A DNA stretch of 64,000 bases from Gracilimonas sp040882225 (GCA_040882225.1 JBBEBR010000012.1:1-64000); one strand, 5' to 3'. Numbered from the stretch's first letter, positions 9,518 to 18,539 are shown. Translations and numbers: made by a program. Notes: generated by a model not told the origin, from the letters alone.

Positions 9518-10135
9518 ATGAAGCAATTGTTTGTTATCCGCCATGGAGAAACCGATAATAACAAGGCGAAAATGATTCAGGGGAGAAGCATAAACGCACC
9601 AATTAATGCATTGGGAAAGCGGCAAGCTCTGGCAATTGTTGAAGTGTTGGATACTTTTTCTATTCAGAAAATTGTAGCCAGCAGCTTGGATCGGACTCAC
9701 CAAACCGCAGAACCATTGGCGACGAAACTGGGGCTCGATTCCGAAAAACATACCGATCTTGACGAAATTGATTTTGGAGAACTGGAGGGACAAGAGTTCC
9801 AGCTTATTGAGAGCCAAATCAACATGGTGCACACTAAATGGAGCAGTGGGGAAGTTGATTTTGCGGTTGAGGGCGGGGAATCACCCAGGCAGGTTTTTGA
9901 TCGCGCCAACAAGCGGATTCAGCACATCTTAAGTACATCTGAAGAAGAAAATATTGTGTTCGTTATACATGGAAGGCTGATTCGAATTCTGCTTTCCGAG
10001 TGGCTGGGGCATGGATTAAAAAATATGCACCTGATTGAGCACCAAAATGGAGCCATTAATCACTTAACTTGGCAAAACGGAGAGTTCAAAGCTGTGGAGC
10101 TAAATAAAACAGCGCATTTGGGTGATTTGGGTTGA
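9518..10135 (+). CDS. Histidine phosphatase family protein (phosphoglycerate mutase-like)
   Basis: The catalytic RHGE motif is at residues 8-11, where histidine 9 would be the phospho-acceptor. The second histidine lies in FVIHGRLIRILL near residue 151. The acid in DEIDFGELEG fits the branch that includes cofactor-dependent phosphoglycerate mutases and alpha-ribazole phosphatase. The length of 205 residues is standard for the small members. The substrate cannot be told from sequence. It is the last gene before the AT-rich propeller island, and no terminator is obvious downstream. Confidence 0.88.
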   Translation: MKQLFVIRHGETDNNKAKMIQGRSINAPINALGKRQALAIVEVLDTFSIQKIVASSLDRTHQTAEPLATKLGLDSEKHTDLDEIDFGELEGQEFQLIESQINMVHTKWSSGEVDFAVEGGESPRQVFDRANKRIQHILSTSEEENIVFVIHGRLIRILLSEWLGHGLKNMHLIEHQNGAINHLTWQNGEFKAVELNKTAHLGDLG

Positions 10136-10260
10136 GGGGGCAGGGGTTAATAAGCTCTATTTGTTCGGTAAATTTATTTGTTATTAATTGTCATAGGCTT
10201 AAAAGTTTTAGATTCCTCTGGAAATTGCCTTGATCTGTTAACAAATATCAAACCACTTCA

Positions 10261-11514
10261 ATGAAATTTATAAAGCTACTGTCGCTTGCGATTTTAATCT
10301 CCCAGTGTGGTTGTGAGAAACAGGAGAGAAGTGAAATTAAGGTGTCGGAACATGGTGCAGACCTTGAAAACCTGATGATTCATTCCGATAACCAAGAAAA
10401 TGTATCAGGTTTAGGATCTGTTTCAAATGTTATATCCATAGATACTACTGATATCAGGTATTCTGTAAAACTGATTAGAGAAACAGTTTTTGAAAGTAAT
10501 GAAGAGGTATTCATGGATGGTTACATTGGGGAAATTGCTGTAGATAATGATGATCGAGTCTATATTACAGCGACCAACCCCGGCTCAATAGGTATTTATA
10601 TTTTTGAACCTGATGGTAGTTTTATAACATCATTTGGACAGGAAGGGCGTGGCCCAGGAGAATTTGAGTCGATAGGTTCTATAAGTATTCAAGGAAATAA
10701 GCTCTATGTTTTTGGACCACGACTTCAAAAATTCGGTGTATTCTCTCTGGATGACTATCAGTTAATTAGGGATCAAATTATCAGAAGAGATTCCATTCCA
10801 AAGCATGACGAATTAGCAAGAATACTGAGAGTTAATGAATTACAGGTCACTGAATCCGGGGAAATACTTGCCAAAATGAGTAACCTTTCTCTGCGGGAGG
10901 AAAATGAAATTACCAAAGTACTGTATCATAAAATATCTGCTGATGGACACATTCTTCCTGAAAGAATCTTAGAACTTGATAAATACAGGTTTTACTTCCC
11001 TTCAAATGCTGGATATCCAATATTAATGCCTTTCGTGAGAAATACTTTGGTGGCTACATCGGGAGACGGAACATTTTATACAGCATGGTCAGAGGATTTT
11101 TTGATCAAAGTTTATGACGCTGATGGGAACTATAAAAAGGCCTTCTACCATCCGGTTTCAAGAGCCCGTCTTTCTATGGATGAGATACTACTGAATAAAG
11201 ACCAGCAAAGGATTCTTAGTAATTATAAACTCCCTGATACCTGGCAAGCTTTACATACAATCGAAACAGATGATAAGAATCGTTTGTGGGTTTCTACAAT
11301 CACAGAAAGTGACAGCACTTTTAAATGGTGGGTATTAAATGATAAGGGAGAACTATTAGCCACATTCACAAAACCGGGAGCACGGACTGAGAATTCTGTA
11401 ATGACAAAACCACTCTACAAAATTCAGAATGGGTACTTTTTTGAACGGGAAAGAGATATTCGGAATGGAATAGACCGCATCGTCAAATACAAAATTGAAT
11501 TTAAGGAAAGGTAA
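10261..11514 (+). CDS. Six-bladed beta-propeller lipoprotein, subfamily A
   Basis: The 417-residue protein has a short signal sequence ending in ISQCGC, so cysteine 16 or 18 is a probable lipidation site. The body contains NHL/TolB-like propeller repeats. The clearest is FEPDGSFITSFGQEGRGPGEF near residues 118-138, carrying the G(R/K)GPGE signature that recurs through the island. A late blade reads DDKNRLWVSTI, then WWVLNDKGELLATF. The end, DRIVKYKIEF, is shared with the next two intact propeller genes. Such lipoproteins are abundant in Bacteroidota, and their ligands are mostly unknown. It is the first gene of the island, 107 bases before the small cysteine-rich peptide gene. Confidence 0.85.
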   Translation: MKFIKLLSLAILISQCGCEKQERSEIKVSEHGADLENLMIHSDNQENVSGLGSVSNVISIDTTDIRYSVKLIRETVFESNEEVFMDGYIGEIAVDNDDRVYITATNPGSIGIYIFEPDGSFITSFGQEGRGPGEFESIGSISIQGNKLYVFGPRLQKFGVFSLDDYQLIRDQIIRRDSIPKHDELARILRVNELQVTESGEILAKMSNLSLREENEITKVLYHKISADGHILPERILELDKYRFYFPSNAGYPILMPFVRNTLVATSGDGTFYTAWSEDFLIKVYDADGNYKKAFYHPVSRARLSMDEILLNKDQQRILSNYKLPDTWQALHTIETDDKNRLWVSTITESDSTFKWWVLNDKGELLATFTKPGARTENSVMTKPLYKIQNGYFFERERDIRNGIDRIVKYKIEFKER

Positions 11515-11620
11515 ATGAAAGTGTTTAGAAAGCGCAATACTAAACACTCGTGTTCAACAGCCTGTACCCGGTTTGGCAAAAGCTGAATGAAACATGTTAA
11601 TTTTAATAAAAGAGTAAAAA

Positions 11621-11836
11621 ATGGAAAATTTACAAATACTAAGTAGAAATGAAATGAAAAACATTATTGCAGGGTATATTGTAGACGAATATGGATGTAC
11701 ATATACTGGATCAAGGTCATCATGTCGAAGTTATTATGACTGCCTAACAGGTGTATGTACGGCTAGTGCATCAGAGGAAGGCTGGAGTGCTACCGATTGT
11801 GTAGTAGAGGTACAAACGTTGCGATCACAATGTTAA
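11621..11836 (+). CDS. Cysteine-rich small peptide with double-glycine-type leader (putative RiPP or bacteriocin-like precursor)
   Basis: The 71-residue product starts with LQILSRNEMKNIIAG, which matches the leader consensus LSxxEMKxIxGG of peptides exported by C39-peptidase ABC transporters, with AG in place of GG. Cleavage after glycine 18 would release a 53-residue core with six cysteines (26, 35, 41, 46, 60, 71), rich in Ser, Thr and Tyr. Six cysteines suggest three disulfides or thioether chemistry. The gene sits 107 bases after one propeller gene and 28 bases before the next. A stub of a C39 peptidase lies 1.6 kb downstream. In Bacteroides, small leader peptides of the NVEALA type are known beside TolB-like propellers, which supports a functional link. 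No maturation enzyme is seen in the window. Function is inferred. Confidence 0.75.
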   Translation: MENLQILSRNEMKNIIAGYIVDEYGCTYTGSRSSCRSYYDCLTGVCTASASEEGWSATDCVVEVQTLRSQC

Positions 11837-11864
11837 TCTTTTTAATTTTTTCTGAACTTTAAAT

Positions 11865-13130
11865 ATGAATAATCTCAAACAACTAACATTGATGCTCATT
11901 ACTGCAATGGGCATCTTTAATTTTAATTGCTGTGATAGGAAGAAGCCCCTAGAAACGAGTGGATCAGGACTTTTATCAGAAAAACAACAATTTTACCAAT
12001 TCAATGTAAGAGAGAAAATACCTGACCATATACAGGCAGTTGAAAATTTATCAATATTTTCAGGTGATGTTGATGCAATATATTCTATCCAATTAATTGA
12101 GGAAGGGAGATTTGGAGAAAATGGAGAACCGTTTCTACTAAATGTATATTCATGTGTTGTAGATGATCAAGGAAGGATAATTGTCAGGAGTGCCAATTCT
12201 AATTATGAGCAGCAGTTGTTTGTATTTGATTCTGATGGAACTTTCCGTTCCAATCTCGGACGCCAGGGAAAGGGACCGGGAGAGTACGGTATTATACTTG
12301 GCATGTATTCTAAAGCTAATGCCATCTTTGTCTTGGATTACACAAGCCAAAGACTGAATGAGTATTCCACATCAGATTATAAGTTCACGCGTTCCATATT
12401 ATTTGAGGAATGGAAGGCACCGGAGAACTTTAAATTCAATTCTGTAGAACCCAGGTTTGATGAAAACTATCACGTAACATATTCAAGTCTTGGATCTAAA
12501 ACTGGTTTTCAAGAAATCTTACAAATGGTTAACAACAGTGAAGGAAAAGAAGCAGATTTTGAACCACTTAGATTTCCGGTTGGATATAAGATTACCACTG
12601 ATGACAAATCAAAGCGTCCCACTCCCACAATGCCTTTAACATTTTTGGGTACAACAAGAACAGCGCTTTCGCAGAAAGATGAACTGTTTACTAATTGGTC
12701 CCATGAATTTTTAATCAAAAAATATGATAGTAATGGTAAGTACCAATCTGCCATTTATTATCCCATACTGGGTGTCCCGTTTATACTTGAAGACTATACT
12801 AAATCCGCTGTTTTTAGTCCTAAAGTACGTGAGATTGAAAAAGCTTTATTAGCTAATGGAATTGACATACCCGAGAGACTTCCAGTAATCGAGAGATTAA
12901 TTATTGATGATGAAAATAGGATTTGGGTTGCCTTACCAACAAGTTCAAGCCGTAATACATATGAGTGGTGGATACTTGAGGAGAATGGTGAATTATTAGC
13001 AAAATTAAAGCTCCCTAAGAAGAAACATATTTTCGACATAAAAAAAGGGTTTCTCTACAGCAAAAAGACCAATGAAGAAACGGGTGCTGAATATGTTGTA
13101 AAGTATCAGATTGAATTTACAGAAAAGTAG
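11865..13130 (+). CDS. Six-bladed beta-propeller lipoprotein, subfamily A
   Basis: The 421-residue protein is clearly paralogous to the gene at 10261. The signal sequence ends in FNFNCC, with cysteine 22 or 23 as the likely lipid anchor. The signature blade is FDSDGTFRSNLGRQGKGPGEY at about 122-142, and a late blade reads DDENRIWVALP, then YEWWILEENGELLAKL. The C-terminus ends in VVKYQIEF. It starts 28 bases after the cysteine-rich peptide gene, the closest spacing of any propeller to that peptide. This makes it the best candidate partner, as receptor, carrier or immunity-like protein; that assignment is inference from context only. Confidence 0.85.
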   Translation: MNNLKQLTLMLITAMGIFNFNCCDRKKPLETSGSGLLSEKQQFYQFNVREKIPDHIQAVENLSIFSGDVDAIYSIQLIEEGRFGENGEPFLLNVYSCVVDDQGRIIVRSANSNYEQQLFVFDSDGTFRSNLGRQGKGPGEYGIILGMYSKANAIFVLDYTSQRLNEYSTSDYKFTRSILFEEWKAPENFKFNSVEPRFDENYHVTYSSLGSKTGFQEILQMVNNSEGKEADFEPLRFPVGYKITTDDKSKRPTPTMPLTFLGTTRTALSQKDELFTNWSHEFLIKKYDSNGKYQSAIYYPILGVPFILEDYTKSAVFSPKVREIEKALLANGIDIPERLPVIERLIIDDENRIWVALPTSSSRNTYEWWILEENGELLAKLKLPKKKHIFDIKKGFLYSKKTNEETGAEYVVKYQIEFTEK

Positions 13131-13254
13131 AAAAAAGGAAAATACTTTGGCTTAAGCTAAATGAGGTATTATTAAGGAAGCTTTATAATTGTTTCGATCT
13201 GATTTAAAAAAATGTTGAGTATAAATAGTTCTGCAAAACTTAAATATTACATTC

Positions 13255-13451
13255 GCGGTATGGATACCAACCTTTGTTGATAATAAAGTGATGTTAGATT
13301 ACTTGCAAAATTCAAATTGGCCCGGAAGGAAACTTTTTAGAATACATGAAAACTTAAAATCAAAGCTTTAAAAATATGCCTCCTATACGTGGTAGAAATG
13401 AATGAACAAGAAGGTATTCAGAAGATTGTGAAGTATAAGATCGTGGAATAA
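13255..13451 (+). pseudogene. Decayed C-terminal stump of a subfamily A propeller gene
   Basis: This stretch encodes recognisable pieces of the conserved propeller C-terminus. AVWIPTF at 13255-13275 corresponds to the 'RLWVSTI' blade. After a frame change, LLAKFKLARKETF at 13299-13337 is followed by two in-frame stops (TAG 13338-13340 and TGA 13347-13349). It then continues in the same frame as LLYVVEMNEQEGIQKIVKY to a natural stop at 13449-13451. The intact paralogue at 11865 has LLAKLKLPKKK and VVKYQIEF at the equivalent places. The N-terminal three quarters are missing, so this is the remnant of a deleted paralogue. Confidence 0.75.
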
Positions 13452-13465
13452 GATGTTTTCAATAT

Positions 13466-13594
13466 ATGGATAAGTTTAAACTCTATCGCCAATACGATCA
13501 AATGGATTGCGGCCCCACTTGTTTTCAAATAGCCAAACACCAACGGCAGGAAGTCATAAGTGATATTCATTATTTATTTAGTTTAAAATGTTGA
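13466..13594 (+). pseudogene. Stub of a C39 leader peptidase / peptide-exporting ABC transporter N-terminus
   Basis: A 42-codon frame begins MDKFKLYRQYDQMDCGPTCF. This matches the N-terminus of C39 peptidases, where DCGxTC or DCGxAC contains the catalytic cysteine (here residue 15). Homology continues to about IAKH at residue 25 (base 13540) and then stops. The catalytic histidine and aspartate, the membrane domain and the ATPase are all absent. C39 domains of bacteriocin exporters cut double-glycine leaders such as the one encoded at 11621. The stop codon overlaps the ATG of the next propeller gene (ATGTTGA at 13588-13594). I read it as a truncated relic; translation as a free micro-peptide cannot be excluded. 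Confidence 0.7.
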
Positions 13595-14829
13595 TTCTAA
13601 TTAAAATTCAGCTACTCTTAATTTTGATTTTGGCAGGATGTTCTAAAGGAGAAATTCAGGAATCTCCAGATTCTATAACAGAGAACAACCAAACCATAAG
13701 CAAGAAAGGACCCGCTCCCGATTCTTTAATCAATACTGAAATTCAATTCGAAAAAGACCTTGTCTTTGGCACTACTGATGAAGTAATTGTTGGAACAGTA
13801 GGACCTTTTGCGGTAGATGAAAAAGACCGTGTTTTTATAGGTGATATAAGCCAAACAACCGTTCATGTATTTAATCCCGATGGGAGCTTTCTTACATCAC
13901 TCGGTCGGCAAGGAAAAGGGCCTGGAGAGTTTTCCTACATATCAAAAAATACTACACTAACTATTCATTCAGACAAGGTATTTGTTACTGATACATATGG
14001 GTTCTATCCACATCGAGCGCAAGTGTTTTCACTGAAAGATCTGTCATTCTCTCATACGATGAATCTTATAGGAGAGAATATGTCGGATTTTGACATACCG
14101 AAAAGCCACGGGCCTAAACAATTATTTCCTCGAAATGATGGTATGTTTCTTGTGCCTTATCACCAATCTATAAGTGAATATCAAGATTCAGAAAATACAA
14201 TTCAGTATGTAATACAAGACGGTACTGGGAAGATTATTAAAGGTCCTCTATTGAAGCAGAAAGGTCTTATTTATTTGAACTATACTTATACAAGCCCTTT
14301 TAAGATGACCATGCGTCACGCATTTCCCTTTTATGGTAAGACATTATTTACCGTTTCAAACGAAGATCAAATGTATGTTGCTAATACTGAAGTATTTGAA
14401 ATTTTTATATACGATAATAATGGCAAGTATATCCGGTCTATTCAGTACCCATTTGAGAACCAAAAATTAAACCTGGATAAGCTTGTAGATCATTACAAAG
14501 AAATTAATTATATGTCTCAGTATGATCGTGATGAAGGTGATCAGGTTGCTATAAAAATGATAAGAAATGCACAGAATATACCTGAAACGTGGCCGGCCTT
14601 AGAGACTATGTTTTTTGATAACGAAAATCGTTTATGGATATCTACTATTATAGATGAGGAGGAGGTTTATGAGTGGTGGGTGCTAAAGGACACGGGAGAG
14701 ATCATTACCAAATTTAAATGGCCGCGTGAAAAACCTGTCAAATTAGTAAATAATAGTTATCTCTACACCCAAGAAACCAATGAAATGGAAGTTGCTTCAA
14801 TTGTGAGATATAGATTTGAATTAAATTGA
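13588..14829 (+). CDS. Six-bladed beta-propeller lipoprotein, subfamily A
   Basis: The 413-residue protein has a textbook lipobox, LAGC, with cysteine 18 as anchor. The propeller signature FNPDGSFLTSLGRQGKGPGE lies at about 93-112. The late blade FDNENRLWISTI is followed by YEWWVLKDTGEIITKF. The end, IVRYRFEL, is the subfamily A terminus. The ATG at 13588 overlaps the stop of the C39 stub upstream, an arrangement that looks like a deletion junction. Asp and Glu after the lipobox are absent within the first residues (CSKGE), so outer-membrane sorting is likely but its final side is not predictable. Confidence 0.85.
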   Translation: MLILIKIQLLLILILAGCSKGEIQESPDSITENNQTISKKGPAPDSLINTEIQFEKDLVFGTTDEVIVGTVGPFAVDEKDRVFIGDISQTTVHVFNPDGSFLTSLGRQGKGPGEFSYISKNTTLTIHSDKVFVTDTYGFYPHRAQVFSLKDLSFSHTMNLIGENMSDFDIPKSHGPKQLFPRNDGMFLVPYHQSISEYQDSENTIQYVIQDGTGKIIKGPLLKQKGLIYLNYTYTSPFKMTMRHAFPFYGKTLFTVSNEDQMYVANTEVFEIFIYDNNGKYIRSIQYPFENQKLNLDKLVDHYKEINYMSQYDRDEGDQVAIKMIRNAQNIPETWPALETMFFDNENRLWISTIIDEEEVYEWWVLKDTGEIITKFKWPREKPVKLVNNSYLYTQETNEMEVASIVRYRFELN

Positions 14830-14916
14830 CAAGTTTGGAAGCTTCAAAATGAGAAAAAGAACCAGAAATATAGAGGAAGGAAGTTTTCTGGATAATAAAT
14901 TTGAATAAATAATAAA

Positions 14917-16101
14917 ATGAATAACTCTATCCCTTTACTATTATTTATTCTCACTTTTACTTTCCTTGCGAATTGCACTGAAAGAAAATCTAATTTAAGT
15001 CCCCCTGAAACTCCTTCCCAAGTATTAAACGATTTTGTGCGCTCGGCTCCTTTTCAATATATCAACCTGGATGAGGTTAAAAGTGAATTAATAGAAGTAG
15101 GCGAAGAAGATATTATATATAGCATACATAATTCAAAAGCGGATGAACCTCTTTTGGGTTTTATAGCTAGTATGATAAAAGTGGAAGACAGGTTTTATAT
15201 AAATTCAGAAAAATCCATTTTTGAAGTAAATAGTGAAGGAAAAATTAAAGGGCCCTTAACAAGACTCGGCAAAGGGCCAGGGGAGCAGAATACCAGGGGC
15301 ATGCTTTTAACCAATTCTGAGTTCATCTATGTTTCTGATGCTAATAACGGGCGAATCAATCGCTATACCCACAACATGGAAATTGCTGATGCCCTTTTCG
15401 GTTTTATGTCTTCGATGGAAGTGGATTTAAATAATGAACAGCTTTTAGTTTATAACCGACACAGCAATGGATTTGCACCTGCGAAACCGGAACAGGGTCT
15501 TATAGTCGCTAGTACCCTTAATAATTTAGAGGATACCCTTGGTACCTTTATGCCACGGATAATTCCGGTAGGCTACCAACCGGGAGTTTATAATCGCACG
15601 AAATTTTCTATCAACGGGAATAGCCAAATTGCAGCTTCATATATTCCATTACCCTGGTTTTTTTTATTTGATGAGAATCAGAATCACGTACAGACTTTAA
15701 TTATGGAATATTCCATTTTTCAAACAATGAATATTCCATCCATGGAATTCTTCAAGCCCAAAGGGAACGAAGGCTTCGGTGGAACTATGCCTGTTACAGG
15801 GTATAAGCTGATGGACAACGGCGATATTTTTATGATTATAGTATTTAAATCTGACTCGGCCTCTACTACCAATGAAGGCATAAACGATGTTCATCCAACT
15901 AATAACTGGGAACTAATCAAACTTTCAGCTTCACATAATGGCACGTATAAAATAGCTGGTAAATACAGATTTAAATACACAGGCAAAGAACATGCAATGT
16001 GGGGAATAATAAGTCCTCCTATTCCTTCTGATAAAGAAAATGAATTCTATGCTCATAATAATGAGTATATATTCAAAATTGTGTTGCATCCCAGTCACTA
16101 A
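14917..16101 (+). CDS. Six-bladed beta-propeller lipoprotein, subfamily B
   Basis: The 394-residue protein has the lipobox LANC (cysteine 20). The mature start contains NDFVRSAPFQYINLDEVKSE, a segment shared with the gene at 18540 and absent from subfamily A. The signature VNSEGKIKGPLTRLGKGPGE is at about 103-122. A second shared motif, SDANNGRINRYTHNME, follows at about 138-153, then MPRIIPVGYQPGVYN. The arrangement matches the BF3164/TolB-like type of propeller lipoprotein as I know it. The gene is separated from its 18540 paralogue by a broken propeller and a divergent one, so duplication was followed by insertion or shuffling. Confidence 0.83.
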   Translation: MNNSIPLLLFILTFTFLANCTERKSNLSPPETPSQVLNDFVRSAPFQYINLDEVKSELIEVGEEDIIYSIHNSKADEPLLGFIASMIKVEDRFYINSEKSIFEVNSEGKIKGPLTRLGKGPGEQNTRGMLLTNSEFIYVSDANNGRINRYTHNMEIADALFGFMSSMEVDLNNEQLLVYNRHSNGFAPAKPEQGLIVASTLNNLEDTLGTFMPRIIPVGYQPGVYNRTKFSINGNSQIAASYIPLPWFFLFDENQNHVQTLIMEYSIFQTMNIPSMEFFKPKGNEGFGGTMPVTGYKLMDNGDIFMIIVFKSDSASTTNEGINDVHPTNNWELIKLSASHNGTYKIAGKYRFKYTGKEHAMWGIISPPIPSDKENEFYAHNNEYIFKIVLHPSH

Positions 16102-16194
16102 GCTATGTGTATCCTTTACCACTATTACGACCAAATTGCTTGAAAGTAAATCAATTCAGTGCTAAGTAAATATGAACTATTAAAGAAGGAGATT

Positions 16195-17372
16195 ATGAAA
16201 TCCAGATATACTTACTTTTTTCTGATAGTTATGACCCTGCAGTTAATAACAGCATGTATAGATAAAAAGGAAAAATCTAATCATTCTGAAATTAAGGTCA
16301 CGGAGCTCAATACATTTGATCATTATGTGAAGAATGAAGAACTGTTGCTTGGGATGCCGGTCAGGCTAAAGTACGATGACATTAACCAACATCTGTTTAT
16401 TCAGGATTTACCTAAATGGGGAATCACTGAGATTGACGATAGCAGTAATGTTATAAATGAGTATGGTCGCCGTGGGCGCGGACCGGGGGAAATCCAAATG
16501 CTGAATGACTTTTTCGTTAACAAGGAACACCTCTACATAGTTGATGGAGGGCAACTCTTTATTCATAAATATAATCGGAAAGATGGCAAGCATATCTCCT
16601 CTTTAGATTAAGCAGAATTAAGAGCCAAGATAAAAAGGTTACCAGCAGATGGGGCTCCACCCCCACCTCCTTTGCCACTTATGGACAATAACAATCAACT
16701 TTTTGTAACCTTGAATGAAACAGTGCTTATTCCATCTCAGGTAGCAGAAGAGTTTCTGTATCAGGCGGTGAACTGGCAAGGCGAGAAGATTGCAGATATT
16801 GGTGAAATGCCAGAAAACTGCACAAAGAGTGATGACGATGAAACGGTAAGGTCTACACTAGAACAGAAGAAAGTTCCTGCTAAAGATCAGTGTCTGGCTT
16901 TTCCGGTGAATGACGCATCAATCCAGAAGAGATATTTATTATTTATAGTGCCATCCCAAAAATAGAGAAGTACGATTTATCCGGACAGAAATTATGGGAG
17001 CTAAAAATACCTAATACCCCGGAAGTTGATTCCCTGGCCATAGATCTTAGTAAAGTGGCAAAGGAACATCCAAACCGGCGACTGAGTGCTATGAAGGTTC
17101 GGAAATATATTTCCGGAAGGAGTAATGCTGAAGGTGAACTATTTTTGATCACATACACAAATTTAATTACAAGATTCGCCCCTCGTCGCCCAATGTGGAT
17201 TCATAAATTTGACACGGCAGGAAACTTGGCAGAACGTATTAAAGTCGTATCGGATGAGGATTTGAATCCTTATATCGGGATGGATTTTGAGAAGGAAAAA
17301 ATTCTTGTAAATCCATTCATGGAAGTTGATATAAGGGAATATTTTCAGGGAATCTCTCAGATCAACAAATAA
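16195..17372 (+). pseudogene. Propeller lipoprotein gene disrupted by a nonsense codon and a frameshift
   Basis: The reading frame starts at the ATG at 16195, with AAGGAG just upstream, and encodes a lipoprotein signal ending in ITAC. The signature NEYGRRGRGPGEIQM follows, then a TAA at 16609-16611. The same frame continues past the stop (AELRAKIKRLPADG, then PLMDNNNQLFVTLN) to about 16950. There the coding frame moves by one base: EEIFIIYSAIPKIEKYDLSG is followed by LWELKIPN and runs on to the stop at 17372. Two independent lesions in about 1.2 kb point to genuine decay. Fragments could still be made. Full length would be about 390 residues. Confidence 0.8.
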
Positions 17373-17445
17373 CCTACTGAACCAAATCATTCGTTAATTC
17401 AATAAGAGAGTCATATATCCAAAAATACCCTCAAAATGGGCACTT

Positions 17446-18492
17446 ATGATAAAAAATAAAAGAAAAGTAATGGCTATTGCTCTGACAATAATCATTCTAT
17501 CAAATTTCGCACTATCAGTTGTTTTAGCTCAGCCATCGACAAATCAGAATACTTCTCCGAAAATTTATTTCGATAATTTTGAAGCGTTATCCGAGCATCG
17601 ATTTGTAATTGCACAGCTGTCAGGAGAGATGCTTGCCCAAATTTATAATGCAAAGGAAGGAAAGATTGAACAAGATTTGATCCGTTCGGGAAGAGGGCCA
17701 TTCGAACTTGAATATATGGGGGGAATGGTATTTAACTGGCAGACAAAAAAGTTATACACAATTGATTTCCAAAGCGGTAAAATAATCTGTTTTAATGAGC
17801 AAGGCACCCCAATTAAGGAAAAGCACCTGAAAATTACCTATGCACATAAAATGGATGCTTTCAGGGATGAACTGCTAATAACTCCAGGTACTCATGTTAC
17901 GAAAGAAACGCCCTTCAGAGATAGGTATCCGCTTACTTATCTGCTTAATCCAAGTACATTAGAAGTATCAGATACATCATTCTTTGATTTGGATGAATTG
18001 AAACTCGAACAAATAAAAGATTTTGATAAACAAACTACATTTGATCTCCGCCCTTTGGTTGTTTCTTCATACAGAAATGGATTATACCTTGTAGTATTTG
18101 AAAGCTTTAATAAAATTTATCTTATAAATAAAAATTCAGAGATAGTTGATACAATTGAAATAAATGTGAATAATATTAAAACTCCAAAAATTGTCAAACA
18201 TCCTACATTCGGGTATGGGCAAAGAACCTATACTTTGTTGAATGATTATGTAAGAAAAGGAGAGTCAATTTATTTCACCTTCGGCCAGGCTTCTAAGGGA
18301 ATACACAAAGGGGTTATAAAAGTGAAGGTTAATGATAAAAATAAACTGACCGCTCAAAAACATCTGTTAAAGACGGAATTAGAACTGACAGATTCTTATC
18401 ACCTTTATCAGAACCCTTATCAGGTGACTAGTGATGGTAATACCATCTATGGAGCAGATGGCATAGATATTATTCCATTAACTTTTGATTGA
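17446..18492 (+). CDS. Divergent propeller-like secreted protein
   Basis: The 348-residue protein has a Sec signal peptide (hydrophobic stretch about 9-27, cleavage after VVLA) and no lipobox cysteine, unlike its neighbours. The signature is altered to SGRGPFELEYMGG at about 79-91, where PGE has become PFE. Blade-like repeats remain, for example KKLYTIDFQSGKIICFNEQG. It is therefore probably soluble and exported rather than membrane-anchored. It could alternatively be a distinct TolB-like family; fold assignment rests on the weak signature and on genomic context. Confidence 0.7.
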   Translation: MIKNKRKVMAIALTIIILSNFALSVVLAQPSTNQNTSPKIYFDNFEALSEHRFVIAQLSGEMLAQIYNAKEGKIEQDLIRSGRGPFELEYMGGMVFNWQTKKLYTIDFQSGKIICFNEQGTPIKEKHLKITYAHKMDAFRDELLITPGTHVTKETPFRDRYPLTYLLNPSTLEVSDTSFFDLDELKLEQIKDFDKQTTFDLRPLVVSSYRNGLYLVVFESFNKIYLINKNSEIVDTIEINVNNIKTPKIVKHPTFGYGQRTYTLLNDYVRKGESIYFTFGQASKGIHKGVIKVKVNDKNKLTAQKHLLKTELELTDSYHLYQNPYQVTSDGNTIYGADGIDIIPLTFD

Positions 18493-18539
18493 AGAGGTCA
18501 ATCTAACGAAACCATTTTCTGGAAATAGTCAAATATCAA

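Noticed and set aside
9263..9832. A 189-codon minus-strand frame across two plus-strand genes
   Set aside because: It spans the boundary of two well-supported genes and shows no family features.
14849..14908. A 19-codon frame before the propeller at 14917
   Set aside because: Highly charged with no leader-like or cysteine pattern; likely chance.
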